Part shown: piece by piece, positions 1-7,910 of the stretch | How the letters are laid out: each line of letters opens with the position of its first letter | Numbering within the stretch: position 1 is the first letter of the stretch | NCBI RefSeq assembly: GCF_030053155.1 | Contig: NZ_CP125640.1 | Location: forward strand, 3,501,001-3,565,000 | Source of the DNA: Rhizobium sp. BT03 | GTDB taxonomy: Bacteria > Pseudomonadota > Alphaproteobacteria > Rhizobiales > Rhizobiaceae | Direction of reading: 5' to 3' | Length of the DNA stretch: 64,000 bases | Notes under the pieces: model-generated | The model's database searches: none | The model's input: the letters and a program-made list of their open reading frames with translations, nothing else | Told to the model about the DNA's origin: nothing | Translations under genes and position numbers: made by a program

Positions 1-157
1 TCTCCCCAGCGGGGAGAAGGTGCCGGCAGGCGGATGAGGGGGCGAGCGCCGATAGGAGCGAGTGCGCTGAGCGCAAGCGAAGGGCAATGAAGGGCGTGCC
101 GTGTGGCCCCCTCATCCGACCCTCCGGGCCACCTTCTCCCCGCTGGGGAGAAGAGGG
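1..157. repeat. RIME-like palindromic intergenic repeat
   Basis: Two long complementary arms (about 1-44 and 105-152) face each other. Each carries a nested short palindrome around CCCCAGCGGGG. The element lies downstream of sqdB and may be cut by the window start. Relatives sharing the CCCTTCTCCCC / GATGAGGGG wording lie at 42365-42505 and, more distantly, at 45820-45908. This resembles the short mosaic palindromes (RIME type) common between rhizobial genes. No coding potential is supported here. Confidence 0.7.
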
Positions 158-198
158 GGCAAGCCGCGGCCTTTCTAGTCTTCGTCATCGCTCAGCAC

Positions 199-1419
199 TC
201 ATGACACCGACTTCAGCCGCTTGCCTTCCGGATCGTGGTTGATCGTCGCGGCGATGTCCCTGGTCCAGGCGGAGACGGCCGGGACGCGCGAGCGGTCGAC
301 GCGATAGGCGAATTTTTTCGCGACGTCGACGATCTCGCCGAGCAGGCCTGTTTCCAGCGTGATCGGTTCGAGGCCGAGATTGCGGAATTTCTCGTTCTGA
401 ACGATCAGCTCGTTCTCTGCGGCTTCCTTGCGCGGGTTGGGCAGCCAGGCGATGTCGGCGCCGCTGATGCCCGCGATCATCTGGGCGAGGTCGCGCACCC
501 GGTGGGTTTCCGTCATCTGGTTGAAGATTTCGACGCGGGCGCCGCAGGCCGGCGGATTCCTCAATGCCAGCTCGATGCAGCGTACAGAATCCTGGATATG
601 GATGAAGGCGCGGGTCTGGCCGCCGGTGCCGTGCACCGTCAGCGGATAGCCGATCGCCGCCTGGATGAGGAAGCGGTTCAGGACCGTGCCGTAATCGCCA
701 TCGTAATCGAAACGGTTGATCAACTGCGCATGGCGGCGCGTCTGCTCGGTATGTGTGCCCCAGACGATGCCCTGGTGCAGGTCGGTGATCCTCAATCCGT
801 CGTTCTTGGCGTAGAACTGGAAGAGGAGCTGATCCAGGCACTTGGTCATGTGGTAGATCGAGCCGGGATTGGAGGGATAGAGGATCTCCTGGCTGACCGT
901 CTCGCCGCCCGCCGTTTCGATGCCGACCGGCAGGTAGCCTTCGGGGATCGCCGCGCCCACCGTCGAATAGCCGTAGACGCCCATGGTGCCGAGATGGATG
1001 AGATGGGCGTCGAGATTGAGCTCGGTCAGTGCGTTCAGCAGGTTGTGCGTGGCGCTGACATTGTTGTTAACAGTGTAATTCTTGTGGCGGTCGCTCTTCA
1101 TCGAATAGGGCGCGGCCCGCTGTTCGGCGAAGTGGACGACGGCATCCGGGCGGTGTTCGGAAAGCCAGTTCTTCAGCAGCTCGTAATCCCTGGCGAGATC
1201 GATCAGATTGAAGTGGATGCGGCGCCCGGTTTCGGCATGCCAGATGCGGGTGCGCTCCTGGATCGAATCCATCGGTGTCAGCGACTGAACGCCAAGTTCC
1301 GTGTCGATCCAGCGGCGTGAGAGATTGTCGAGGATATGAATGTCATGCCCGGCATCGGAGAGATGCAGCGACGTCGGCCAGCCAATGAAACCGTCTCCGC
1401 CCATAACCGCAATTTTCAT
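199..1419 (-). CDS. sqdB: UDP-sulfoquinovose synthase SqdB
   Basis: A 406-aa member of the short-chain dehydrogenase/epimerase family. It is predicted to convert UDP-glucose and sulfite to UDP-sulfoquinovose, the head-group donor for the sulfolipid SQDG. The N-terminal NAD-binding motif is GGDGFIGWPT (residues 7-16). Family signatures follow: HFAEQRAAPYSM, the catalytic threonine in LGTMGVYG, the Tyr/Lys pair in YHMTK, and NRFLIQAA with GGQTRAF. These match plant SQD1 closely from memory. The start has AGGAGA just upstream. No sqdC/sqdD partners are visible downstream before the window edge, so the rest of the pathway is elsewhere. It is divergent from ybgC. Confidence 0.92.
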   Translation of the reverse strand: MKIAVMGGDGFIGWPTSLHLSDAGHDIHILDNLSRRWIDTELGVQSLTPMDSIQERTRIWHAETGRRIHFNLIDLARDYELLKNWLSEHRPDAVVHFAEQRAAPYSMKSDRHKNYTVNNNVSATHNLLNALTELNLDAHLIHLGTMGVYGYSTVGAAIPEGYLPVGIETAGGETVSQEILYPSNPGSIYHMTKCLDQLLFQFYAKNDGLRITDLHQGIVWGTHTEQTRRHAQLINRFDYDGDYGTVLNRFLIQAAIGYPLTVHGTGGQTRAFIHIQDSVRCIELALRNPPACGARVEIFNQMTETHRVRDLAQMIAGISGADIAWLPNPRKEAAENELIVQNEKFRNLGLEPITLETGLLGEIVDVAKKFAYRVDRSRVPAVSAWTRDIAATINHDPEGKRLKSVS

Positions 1420-1560
1420 TACATCGTCTCCTGATCTGTCGCTCGATATCGGGGATAGTTAGGAATTATGACAATCATTCAATGCCTACCGGCCGGGCAT
1501 TCAATGCTTGCCTGTGGGCAAGCGTTGCGCCAAAGAGGGCACCGCAGTTTGGAGAAAATT

Positions 1561-2016
1561 ATGACCGAGCGCCCTTTTTCCATTTCGGGAGAGCTGACCG
1601 AGGCCGGGCACCGCCTCGTCCAGCGTGTCTATTATGAAGATACGGACTTCTCCGGCCTGGTCTACCATGCCCGCTACTTGCATTTCCTCGAGCGCGGCCG
1701 CACCGATTATCTGCGCTGCCTCGGCGTCGAGCAGCGCGAACTCGTCAGCGCCGACGAGGAGGGCCTCGTCTTCGTCGTCCACCGCATGGAGATCGACTTC
1801 AAGAGCCCGGCGCGCATGGACGACGTGCTGACGATCCTGACCCACACGGAAAAAGCCGGCGGCGCCAAGATGGTGCTCAATCAGCAGATCCGCTCGGGCG
1901 AGACGCTGCTGATATCAGCCAAGGTGATCATCGCCGTCATCAATGCCAGGGGGCGGCCGAGGCGGTTGCCGGAAACGCTGGCAGCGAAATTCCTGGAAGG
2001 CAGCACGCCGCTATAG
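1561..2016 (+). CDS. ybgC: Tol-Pal-associated acyl-CoA thioesterase YbgC
   Basis: A 151-aa hotdog-fold thioesterase, the usual first gene of the tol-pal cluster. The active-site region reads YYEDTDFSGLVYHARYLHF, with the catalytic Asp in YEDTD. In other bacteria the family hydrolyses acyl-CoA or acyl-ACP and is linked to phospholipid metabolism. I chose the ATG at 1561 (MTERPFS) because it has GGAG upstream and fits the family length. An in-frame ATG at 1468 would add 31 residues with no family resemblance. A gap of about 375 bp separates it from tolQ, so tolQ probably has its own promoter. Confidence 0.92.
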   Translation: MTERPFSISGELTEAGHRLVQRVYYEDTDFSGLVYHARYLHFLERGRTDYLRCLGVEQRELVSADEEGLVFVVHRMEIDFKSPARMDDVLTILTHTEKAGGAKMVLNQQIRSGETLLISAKVIIAVINARGRPRRLPETLAAKFLEGSTPL

Positions 2017-2391
2017 CCGCGAATCGCCCGGAATTCAGGCTTGTCAAAACTTGAACTTTATGTGAAGGAATTCCCGCGCCGCAGGATGAGCGCTCTTTCG
2101 GCAGCCGGATCTTGCTCCGGTCAAGTAAACCATGGAACGAAATCTTCCAGACACAGGCTTACTGTCATAGTCCGGCACTAACGATCTATTAACCATAATA
2201 GTGTCTTACTAGGAAAGTCGGAGTTTGTGCGGTGCACGCCTTCCTTTGACCAAATTTGACGGCAAGAAGGCGGAAGATGAGCTTGGAAGCTTGACCAGGG
2301 CTTTGGGCGGCGGCCGCCGGACACTTCTTGCGAGATCACTTTGTGCCGCCCGGTCCAGCACCGGGCGTTTGGATTCGGGGATTTTGGATCA
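2017..2391. other. tolQ upstream intergenic region
   Basis: 375 bp with no supportable gene. It holds an AT-richer block near 2180-2215 with the inverted repeat CTATTA-ACCA-TAATAG (2186-2201). It probably contains the tolQ promoter. Confidence 0.5.
2189..2196 (+). promoter_or_regulatory. CtrA-like box upstream of tolQ
   Basis: TTAACCAT, about 195 bp upstream of the tolQ start, inside the inverted repeat at 2186-2201. TTAACCAT is the core of the CtrA site reported for rhizobial genomes. An identical 8-mer precedes pal (6133-6140). Binding is inferred from sequence only. Confidence 0.4.
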
Positions 2392-3111
2392 ATGGAACAA
2401 GTAGGATTGGCAGCAGCAACGACGGACGTCAGCCTCTGGTCGCTTTTCATGCAGGCCGGCATCGTCGTCAAGCTCGTCATGCTCGGGCTCATCGCAGCCT
2501 CGGTGTGGACCTGGGCGATCGTCATCGACAAATATCTGGCCTATGGCCGCGCACGGCGCCAGTTCGACAAGTTCGAGCAGGTCTTCTGGTCGGGCCAGTC
2601 GTTGGAAGAACTCTACCGCTCGCTGTCGGACCGCAACAATACGGGGCTGGCGGCGATCTTTGTGGCGGCCATGCGCGAGTGGAAAAAATCCTTCGAGCGC
2701 GGCGCCCGTTCGCCGATCGGCCTGCAGATGCGTATCGACCGGGCGATGGATGTGACGCTGTCACGCGAATCGGAATTTCTCGGCGCCCGCCTCGGATCGC
2801 TGGCGACGATCGGTTCGGCCGGTCCGTTCATCGGCCTCTTCGGCACGGTCGTCGGCATCATGACTTCGTTTCAGGCGATCGCCGGTTCGAAGTCGACCAA
2901 CCTTGCGGTCGTCGCGCCCGGTATCGCCGAAGCGCTGCTTGCCACCGCAATCGGCCTTGTCGCCGCTATTCCGGCGGTTATCGCCTACAACAAGTTCTCT
3001 GCCGATGCCGGCAAGCTCTCGGGCCGCATGGAAGGTTTCGCGGATGAATTCTCCGCCATACTTTCGCGCCAGATCGACGAGAAGCTGCAGCCGCGCGCTG
3101 CAGCTCAGTAA
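2392..3111 (+). CDS. tolQ: Tol-Pal proton channel subunit TolQ
   Basis: A 239-aa inner-membrane protein of the ExbB/TolQ/MotA proton-channel family. Three membrane segments lie near residues 22-46, 135-160 and 173-199, with the conserved GSAGPFIGLFGTVVGIM block in the second. With TolR it would use the proton motive force to energise TolA during envelope constriction. The start (MEQVGLAAATTD) is the first methionine that fits the family. Its ribosome-binding site is weak. It is first in the order tolQ-tolR-tolA-tolB, with an 18-bp gap to tolR. Confidence 0.95.
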   Translation: MEQVGLAAATTDVSLWSLFMQAGIVVKLVMLGLIAASVWTWAIVIDKYLAYGRARRQFDKFEQVFWSGQSLEELYRSLSDRNNTGLAAIFVAAMREWKKSFERGARSPIGLQMRIDRAMDVTLSRESEFLGARLGSLATIGSAGPFIGLFGTVVGIMTSFQAIAGSKSTNLAVVAPGIAEALLATAIGLVAAIPAVIAYNKFSADAGKLSGRMEGFADEFSAILSRQIDEKLQPRAAAQ

Positions 3112-3129
3112 CCAGCGGAGTATACTGAC

Positions 3130-3585
3130 ATGGGTATGGCTGTTGGAGGCAATGGCGGCGGGGGCGGCGGACGCCGCCGTCGCGGCGGTCGGAACAAGGC
3201 CGTGATTTCCGAAATCAACGTGACGCCGCTCGTCGACGTCATGCTCGTGCTTTTGATCATCTTCATGGTCGCCGCACCGATGATGACCGTCGGCGTGCCG
3301 ATCGACCTGCCGGAAACGCAGGCCAAGGCGCTGAATTCCGAGACGCAGCCGATCACCATCTCCGTCAAGAACGACGGCGAGGTGTTCCTGCAGGAAACGC
3401 CGATCCCGGCCGCCGAGATCGCCGCCAAGCTCGAGGCGATCGCCACCACCGGCTACAACGAACGGATCTTCGTGCGCGGCGATGCGACAGCGCCCTACGG
3501 CGTCATCGCCGACGTCATGGCTCGTATTCAGGGCGCAGGCTTCAAGAATATCGGTCTCGTGACGCAGCAGAAGAAGGACCAATAG
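3130..3585 (+). CDS. tolR: Tol-Pal proton channel subunit TolR
   Basis: A 151-aa member of the ExbD/TolR family. A glycine/arginine-rich cytoplasmic N-terminus (1-22) precedes a single membrane helix (about 31-52) with the conserved VTPLVDVMLVLLIIFM block. Asp36 is the expected proton-carrying residue. The periplasmic domain follows and ends the protein. GGAG lies upstream of the ATG. tolA starts 8 bp after the stop. Confidence 0.95.
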   Translation: MGMAVGGNGGGGGGRRRRGGRNKAVISEINVTPLVDVMLVLLIIFMVAAPMMTVGVPIDLPETQAKALNSETQPITISVKNDGEVFLQETPIPAAEIAAKLEAIATTGYNERIFVRGDATAPYGVIADVMARIQGAGFKNIGLVTQQKKDQ

Positions 3586-3593
3586 CGTTCAAG

Positions 3594-4730
3594 ATGAAGA
3601 CCAGCGTCGTCACATCTGCTGTTCTGCACTGCCTGGTGCTTACCTGGGCGATGGTGTCGCTTAGCGCGCCTGAATCCTTCAAGGTGGAGGATTTCGAGGC
3701 GATGCCGGTCGATCTCGTGCCGGTGGAATCGATCACCCAGATGCAGCAGGGTGACAAGAAGGCTCCGAAGAAGGAGACATCAGCGCCGGTGCCGACGACA
3801 CGTCCGCCGATCGCGCAGCCGGCAGAGAACGCCGGCGACAACAATGTCGACCTGAAGACGCCGCCAGTCCCGAACGCCAAGCCGAGCAATAGCGAGGCTG
3901 CCGCGGCGAATTCGAGCGAAAAGCCGCAGCCGAAGACCGATCCCAAGCCGAATGACGTCAAGGACATCGTCAAGGAGGAAACGGAAGTCGAGCAGCCGAA
4001 GGAAGTCGCTTCCATTCCGCCGCCGAAGCCCGTCGAGGTGACGCCGCCGAAGCCCGAGGAAAAACCGCCGGAAGAGCAGGCCAAGCCCGATGAACCGCCG
4101 AAGCCCGATGCCGAGGCGCTGCCGGACAATGTGCCGACCCCGGTCGCCAAACCGCAGGTGAAACCGCCGGAACCGCAGAAGCCTGCCGAAAAGCCGCCGG
4201 AAAAGACCCCGGACCAGCCGAAGACCGCCGACACGCCGACCGACAAGAAGAAGGCCGACAAGAAGCAGGAAACGGCGAAATCCGCTTCATCGATGAAGAG
4301 CGACTTCAATGCCGACGAGATATCGGCGCTGCTGAACAAGACTGATCCTTCCGCCGGCGGCGCCAAGCGATCGACGCAGGAGGCATCTCTAGGGGCGAAG
4401 AAGAGCAACGGCGGCTCGAAGCTGTCTTTGAGCGAGATGGATGCGCTGAAGAGCGCCATCGCAGGGAACTGGTCGGTCGTTCCCGGCATGGAGGGTATGG
4501 GCGACGTTCGCATCAAGGTGCATATGAATCTTGATCAGGACGGCAATATCGTCGGCGAGCCGCAAGTCGAGGCGGTTGGCGGTGATAATGAGTCCACCCG
4601 CCGGGCCCTCGCCGGCGGCGCCTATCGCGCGATCATGAAATCGGCCCCCTTTTCGTCGCTTCCGAAAGACAAATACGATGCCTGGAGCGAAGTCGTCGTC
4701 AACTTCGATCCAAGCGATCTCGGAATTTAA
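3594..4730 (+). CDS. tolA: Cell envelope protein TolA
   Basis: A 378-aa TonB/TolA-type protein. An N-terminal membrane anchor (about residues 4-22) is followed by a long Pro/Lys/Glu-rich low-complexity stalk (roughly 60-230) full of KPP, PEKPP and KPD repeats. The C-terminal globular domain (about 280-378) contains SEMDALKSAIAGNWSVVPG. It would link the TolQR motor to TolB/Pal across the periplasm. It follows tolR closely, and its TAA directly abuts the first ATG of the tolB reading frame. The stalk is proline-rich where E. coli TolA is alanine-rich and helical. Confidence 0.9.
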   Translation: MKTSVVTSAVLHCLVLTWAMVSLSAPESFKVEDFEAMPVDLVPVESITQMQQGDKKAPKKETSAPVPTTRPPIAQPAENAGDNNVDLKTPPVPNAKPSNSEAAAANSSEKPQPKTDPKPNDVKDIVKEETEVEQPKEVASIPPPKPVEVTPPKPEEKPPEEQAKPDEPPKPDAEALPDNVPTPVAKPQVKPPEPQKPAEKPPEKTPDQPKTADTPTDKKKADKKQETAKSASSMKSDFNADEISALLNKTDPSAGGAKRSTQEASLGAKKSNGGSKLSLSEMDALKSAIAGNWSVVPGMEGMGDVRIKVHMNLDQDGNIVGEPQVEAVGGDNESTRRALAGGAYRAIMKSAPFSSLPKDKYDAWSEVVVNFDPSDLGI

Positions 4731-4751
4731 ATGCTGAAAGGCTTTTACTCC

Positions 4752-6059
4752 ATGAACAAATGTTCCTTTATCCGCGCGATTGCGGTCGCTGCTGGTCTCA
4801 TGACCATAGCCACGTTCGCAACGCCGGCAAATGCGCTCGTTGAAATCAACATCAATAAGGGTAACGTCCAACCGCTGCCGATCGCGGTGACCGACTTCCA
4901 GGGCGACATGGGCGCGCAGGTCTCGCAAGTCATCGCCGCCGACCTGCAGCGCTCTGGCCTCTTCGCGCCCATCAACAAAACCGCTTTCATCGAGAAGATT
5001 TCCAATCCTGACGCTTCGCCGCGCTTCGAGGACTGGAAGGTCATCAATGCCCAGGCACTGGTCACCGGTAGGGTTACCAAGGAAGCCGATGGCCGCCTTC
5101 GCGCCGAATTCCGCCTGTGGGATACTTTTGCCGGCCAGCAGATGACCGGTCAGCAGTTCTATACGCAGCCGGAGAACTGGCGCCGTGTGGCTCACATCAT
5201 CGCCGATGCGATCTACAAGCAGATCACCGGTGAGGAAGGCTATTTCGACACCCGTGTCGTCTTCGTCTCCGAATCCGGCACCAAGCAGCAGCGCAAGCGC
5301 CAGCTCGCGATCATGGATCAGGACGGCTTCAACGTGCGCATGCTGACGGATGGTAGCGATCTCGTGCTGACGCCGCGCTTCTCGCCGAGCCGGCAGGAAG
5401 TCACCTACATGTCCTTTGCCAACCAGCAGCCGCGGGTCTACCTGCTGCAGCTCGAAACCGGGCAGCGCGAGGTGGTCGGCAATTTTCCTGGTATGACTTT
5501 CTCGCCGCGCTTTTCTCCTGATGGCCAGAAGGTGATCATGAGCCTGCAGCAGGAGGGCAACTCCAACATCTATACGATGGACCTGCGCTCGCGCACGACG
5601 ACGCGGCTGACCTCGACGGCGGCGATCGACACCTCGCCCTCCTATTCGCCTGATGGTGCCCGCATCAGCTTCGAAAGCGACCGGGGCGGAAAGCCGCAGA
5701 TCTACGTGATGAATGCCGATGGTTCCGGCCAAACCCGCATTTCCTTCGGCGACGGTTCCTATTCGACGCCGGTCTGGTCGCCGCGCGGCGATCTCATCGC
5801 CTTTACCAAGCAGGCCGGCGGCAAGTTCTCGATCGGCGTGATGAAACCCGACGGTTCCGGCGAGCGCATCCTGACGACCGGCTTCCACAATGAAGGCCCG
5901 ACCTGGGCGCCGAACGGCCGCGTGCTGATGTTCTTCCGCCAGGCTGCAGGCTCAGGCGGGCCGCAGCTCTATTCGATCGATCTGACCGGCTATAATGAAC
6001 AACTCGTCAAGACGCCGAGCTACGGTTCCGACCCGGCCTGGTCGCCGCTTATGGAGTAG
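4752..6059 (+). CDS. tolB: Periplasmic beta-propeller protein TolB
   Basis: 435 aa from the chosen ATG. A signal peptide (cleavage near ATPANA) is followed by the TolB N-terminal domain and a beta-propeller. The propeller repeats are recognisable as [60 protein letters not shown] and [10 protein letters not shown]. It would bind Pal and TolA in the periplasm. An earlier in-frame ATG at 4731 adds seven residues (MLKGFYS). I prefer 4752 because AAAGG lies about 10 bp upstream and the signal peptide is more typical, but the choice is not certain. Confidence 0.93.
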   Translation: MNKCSFIRAIAVAAGLMTIATFATPANALVEININKGNVQPLPIAVTDFQGDMGAQVSQVIAADLQRSGLFAPINKTAFIEKISNPDASPRFEDWKVINAQALVTGRVTKEADGRLRAEFRLWDTFAGQQMTGQQFYTQPENWRRVAHIIADAIYKQITGEEGYFDTRVVFVSESGTKQQRKRQLAIMDQDGFNVRMLTDGSDLVLTPRFSPSRQEVTYMSFANQQPRVYLLQLETGQREVVGNFPGMTFSPRFSPDGQKVIMSLQQEGNSNIYTMDLRSRTTTRLTSTAAIDTSPSYSPDGARISFESDRGGKPQIYVMNADGSGQTRISFGDGSYSTPVWSPRGDLIAFTKQAGGKFSIGVMKPDGSGERILTTGFHNEGPTWAPNGRVLMFFRQAAGSGGPQLYSIDLTGYNEQLVKTPSYGSDPAWSPLME

Positions 6060-6132
6060 CGGGTGCGGCAATGCCTTCATGTCGCCTCAGAATCATGAAA
6101 ACCGGGCGACTACGGGACAAATCAGTAAATTG

Positions 6133-6140
6133 TTAACCAT
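6133..6140 (+). promoter_or_regulatory. CtrA-like box upstream of pal
   Basis: TTAACCAT, 73 bp before the pal ATG, followed by a second TTAACC at 6157-6162. It is the same 8-mer found before tolQ. It suggests a separate cell-cycle-regulated pal promoter in the 153-bp tolB-pal gap. This is inferred from sequence only. Confidence 0.45.
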
Positions 6141-6212
6141 AAACTTTGAGGGGCGGTTAACCGAGTGCGGTTACTGTCCGGAAACCCTGATGAACTCGCA
6201 AGGAGACCGGCC

Positions 6213-6749
6213 ATGAGCCGAATTCATACCCCGGCTATGAGCCGCATGCAGAATTTCGCCCGCAACCCCGTCATGATCGCGCTGGTCGCCGGTCTTGCAC
6301 TTGCAAGCTGCGGTACCAAGAAGAACGGCGGCATGCCGAACAGCGCCGGCGATATGGGCCTCGGCGGCGGTGCGGCAACGCCGGGCTCGGCCCAGGACTT
6401 CACGGTCAATGTCGGCGACCGCATCTTCTTCGACACCGACTCCTCGTCGATCCGCGCCGATGCCTCGCAGACGCTCGACCGTCAGGCGCAGTGGCTCGCC
6501 CGCTACCCGAACTACCAGATCACTGTCGAAGGCCATGCCGACGAGCGCGGCACGCGCGAGTACAACCTGGCACTCGGCGCTCGCCGTGCGGCTGCCGCCA
6601 AGGATTACCTCGCCTCGCGCGGCGTCCCGGCGCAGCGCCTGAAGACGATCTCCTACGGCAAGGAACGTCCGGTCGCCGTCTGCGACGATATTTCCTGCTG
6701 GTCGCAGAACCGCCGTGCGGTCACGGTTCTCGGCGGCGCCGGCATGTAA
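6213..6749 (+). CDS. pal: Peptidoglycan-associated lipoprotein Pal
   Basis: A 178-aa outer-membrane lipoprotein. The lipobox LASC places the acylated cysteine at residue 33. After a Gly-rich linker an OmpA-like peptidoglycan-binding domain covers about residues 65-175. It includes FFDTDSSSIRADA, VEGHADERGTREYNLALG and RRAAAAKDYL. It would tie the outer membrane to the cell wall and to TolB. I chose the ATG at 6213 because AGGAG lies about 8 bp upstream. A second ATG at 6237 is possible. A strong terminator follows. Confidence 0.94.
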   Translation: MSRIHTPAMSRMQNFARNPVMIALVAGLALASCGTKKNGGMPNSAGDMGLGGGAATPGSAQDFTVNVGDRIFFDTDSSSIRADASQTLDRQAQWLARYPNYQITVEGHADERGTREYNLALGARRAAAAKDYLASRGVPAQRLKTISYGKERPVAVCDDISCWSQNRRAVTVLGGAGM

Positions 6750-6773
6750 TCTGCCGATTTCGTTGGCTTTCGG

Positions 6774-6807
6774 AAAGGCGGTCCTCTCGGGGGCCGCCTT
6801 TCTTTTT
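6774..6807 (+). terminator. Rho-independent terminator after pal
   Basis: The stem AAAGGCGG / CCGCCTTT encloses a partly paired TCC/GGG loop and is followed by a run of T (CTTTTT). It starts 25 bp after the pal stop. Confidence 0.85.
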
Positions 6808-6909
6808 GACCACACTTTGGCCAGACTCCGTTGCTTTTTGACAGCAATTGGAAAAATCTCCTGTTCGTGCCATCGAGGTGCGAAGAATCACTGGGACAGG
6901 ACGATACAT

Positions 6910-7899
6910 ATGAAGAAACTTGTCGTGGCAGGCATGCTGTGCCTCGCGGCTGTAACCGGGAGCGAACGGGCGGCCTATTCCGCTTCGTTCTTTGGGCTGC
7001 ATCTCGGCGGCCGATCCGCGGAAAACCAGTCGGCGCCGCCTGTTGTCAAAGTGCAGAGCGGCGACGCCGAGGTTCGCGTGCAGCAGCTCGAAGAGCAACT
7101 GCGGCAGCTGAACGGCCGGATCGAGGAGATGAGCTTCCAGCTGCTGCAGATGCAGGAGACGATCCGCAAGCAGCAGGAAGACAATGAATTCCGCTTCCAG
7201 CAGTTGGAAAAGACGGGCGCCAGCGGCGGCGGCGCCAAAGCTCCTGTCAAAAAGAGCGAGACCGATACCGCTCCGGCAGCTTCCGGCGGCGATGACGTTG
7301 CCAGGGTGATCCAAGCACCGCAGGGGGCCGAAACGGCTCCCTCCACCAACGTGCCTGGCAATAGCGGCCTCGGCCAGCCGCCGAAGGAGCTCGGCTCGAT
7401 CGATTTCGATCAGAACGGCAATCCGGTCGGCGGAACCGTCGATGAAAATGCGGGAATGGGTTCCGGCCCTATCCCCGATGCCACTCCCGGCGCGCCGCAG
7501 CAGACTGCCTCGCTCGGCGGCGAGGCGGACCAGTACAAGGCGGCCTATGGTCACGTCTTATCCGGCGACTACAGCACGGCCGAACAGGAATTCACCCAGT
7601 ACATCACCCGCTACCCGAGCAGCGCGCGGGCGGCGGACGCCAATTTCTGGCTCGGCGAAGCGCTCTATTCGCAGGGCAAGTACAACGAGGCGGCCAAGAC
7701 CTTCCTCAATGCGCATCAGAAATACGGCACATCCGAAAAGGCGCCCGAGATGCTGTTGAAACTCGGCATGTCGCTTGCGGCGCTCGACAATACCGAGACG
7801 GCCTGTGCAACACTGCGCGAAGTCTCGAAGCGCTATCCGAAGGCTTCGCGTGCCGTCATAAGCAAGGTTGCGAGCGAACAGAAGCGCCTCGCCTGCTAA
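6910..7899 (+). CDS. cpoB: Tol-Pal coordinator CpoB (YbgF)
   Basis: 329 aa from the ATG at 6910. A signal peptide (about 1-26) precedes a coiled-coil segment (about 55-100, RVQQLEEQLRQLNGRIEEM and similar heptads). A long low-complexity linker follows. The C-terminal TPR domain (about 215-325) includes YKAAYGHVLSGDYSTAEQEF and FWLGEALYSQGKYNEAAKTF. CpoB connects Tol-Pal function with peptidoglycan synthesis in E. coli. It is the usual last gene of the tol-pal cluster, and tilS begins 11 bp later. The linker is longer than in the E. coli protein. Confidence 0.9.
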   Translation: MKKLVVAGMLCLAAVTGSERAAYSASFFGLHLGGRSAENQSAPPVVKVQSGDAEVRVQQLEEQLRQLNGRIEEMSFQLLQMQETIRKQQEDNEFRFQQLEKTGASGGGAKAPVKKSETDTAPAASGGDDVARVIQAPQGAETAPSTNVPGNSGLGQPPKELGSIDFDQNGNPVGGTVDENAGMGSGPIPDATPGAPQQTASLGGEADQYKAAYGHVLSGDYSTAEQEFTQYITRYPSSARAADANFWLGEALYSQGKYNEAAKTFLNAHQKYGTSEKAPEMLLKLGMSLAALDNTETACATLREVSKRYPKASRAVISKVASEQKRLAC

Positions 7900-7910
7900 G
7901 GTCTTCCGGC

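Noticed and set aside
235..1320. Long plus-strand open frame opposite sqdB
   Set aside because: It is antisense to a clear SqdB protein, has no family resemblance and reflects high-GC third-position bias.
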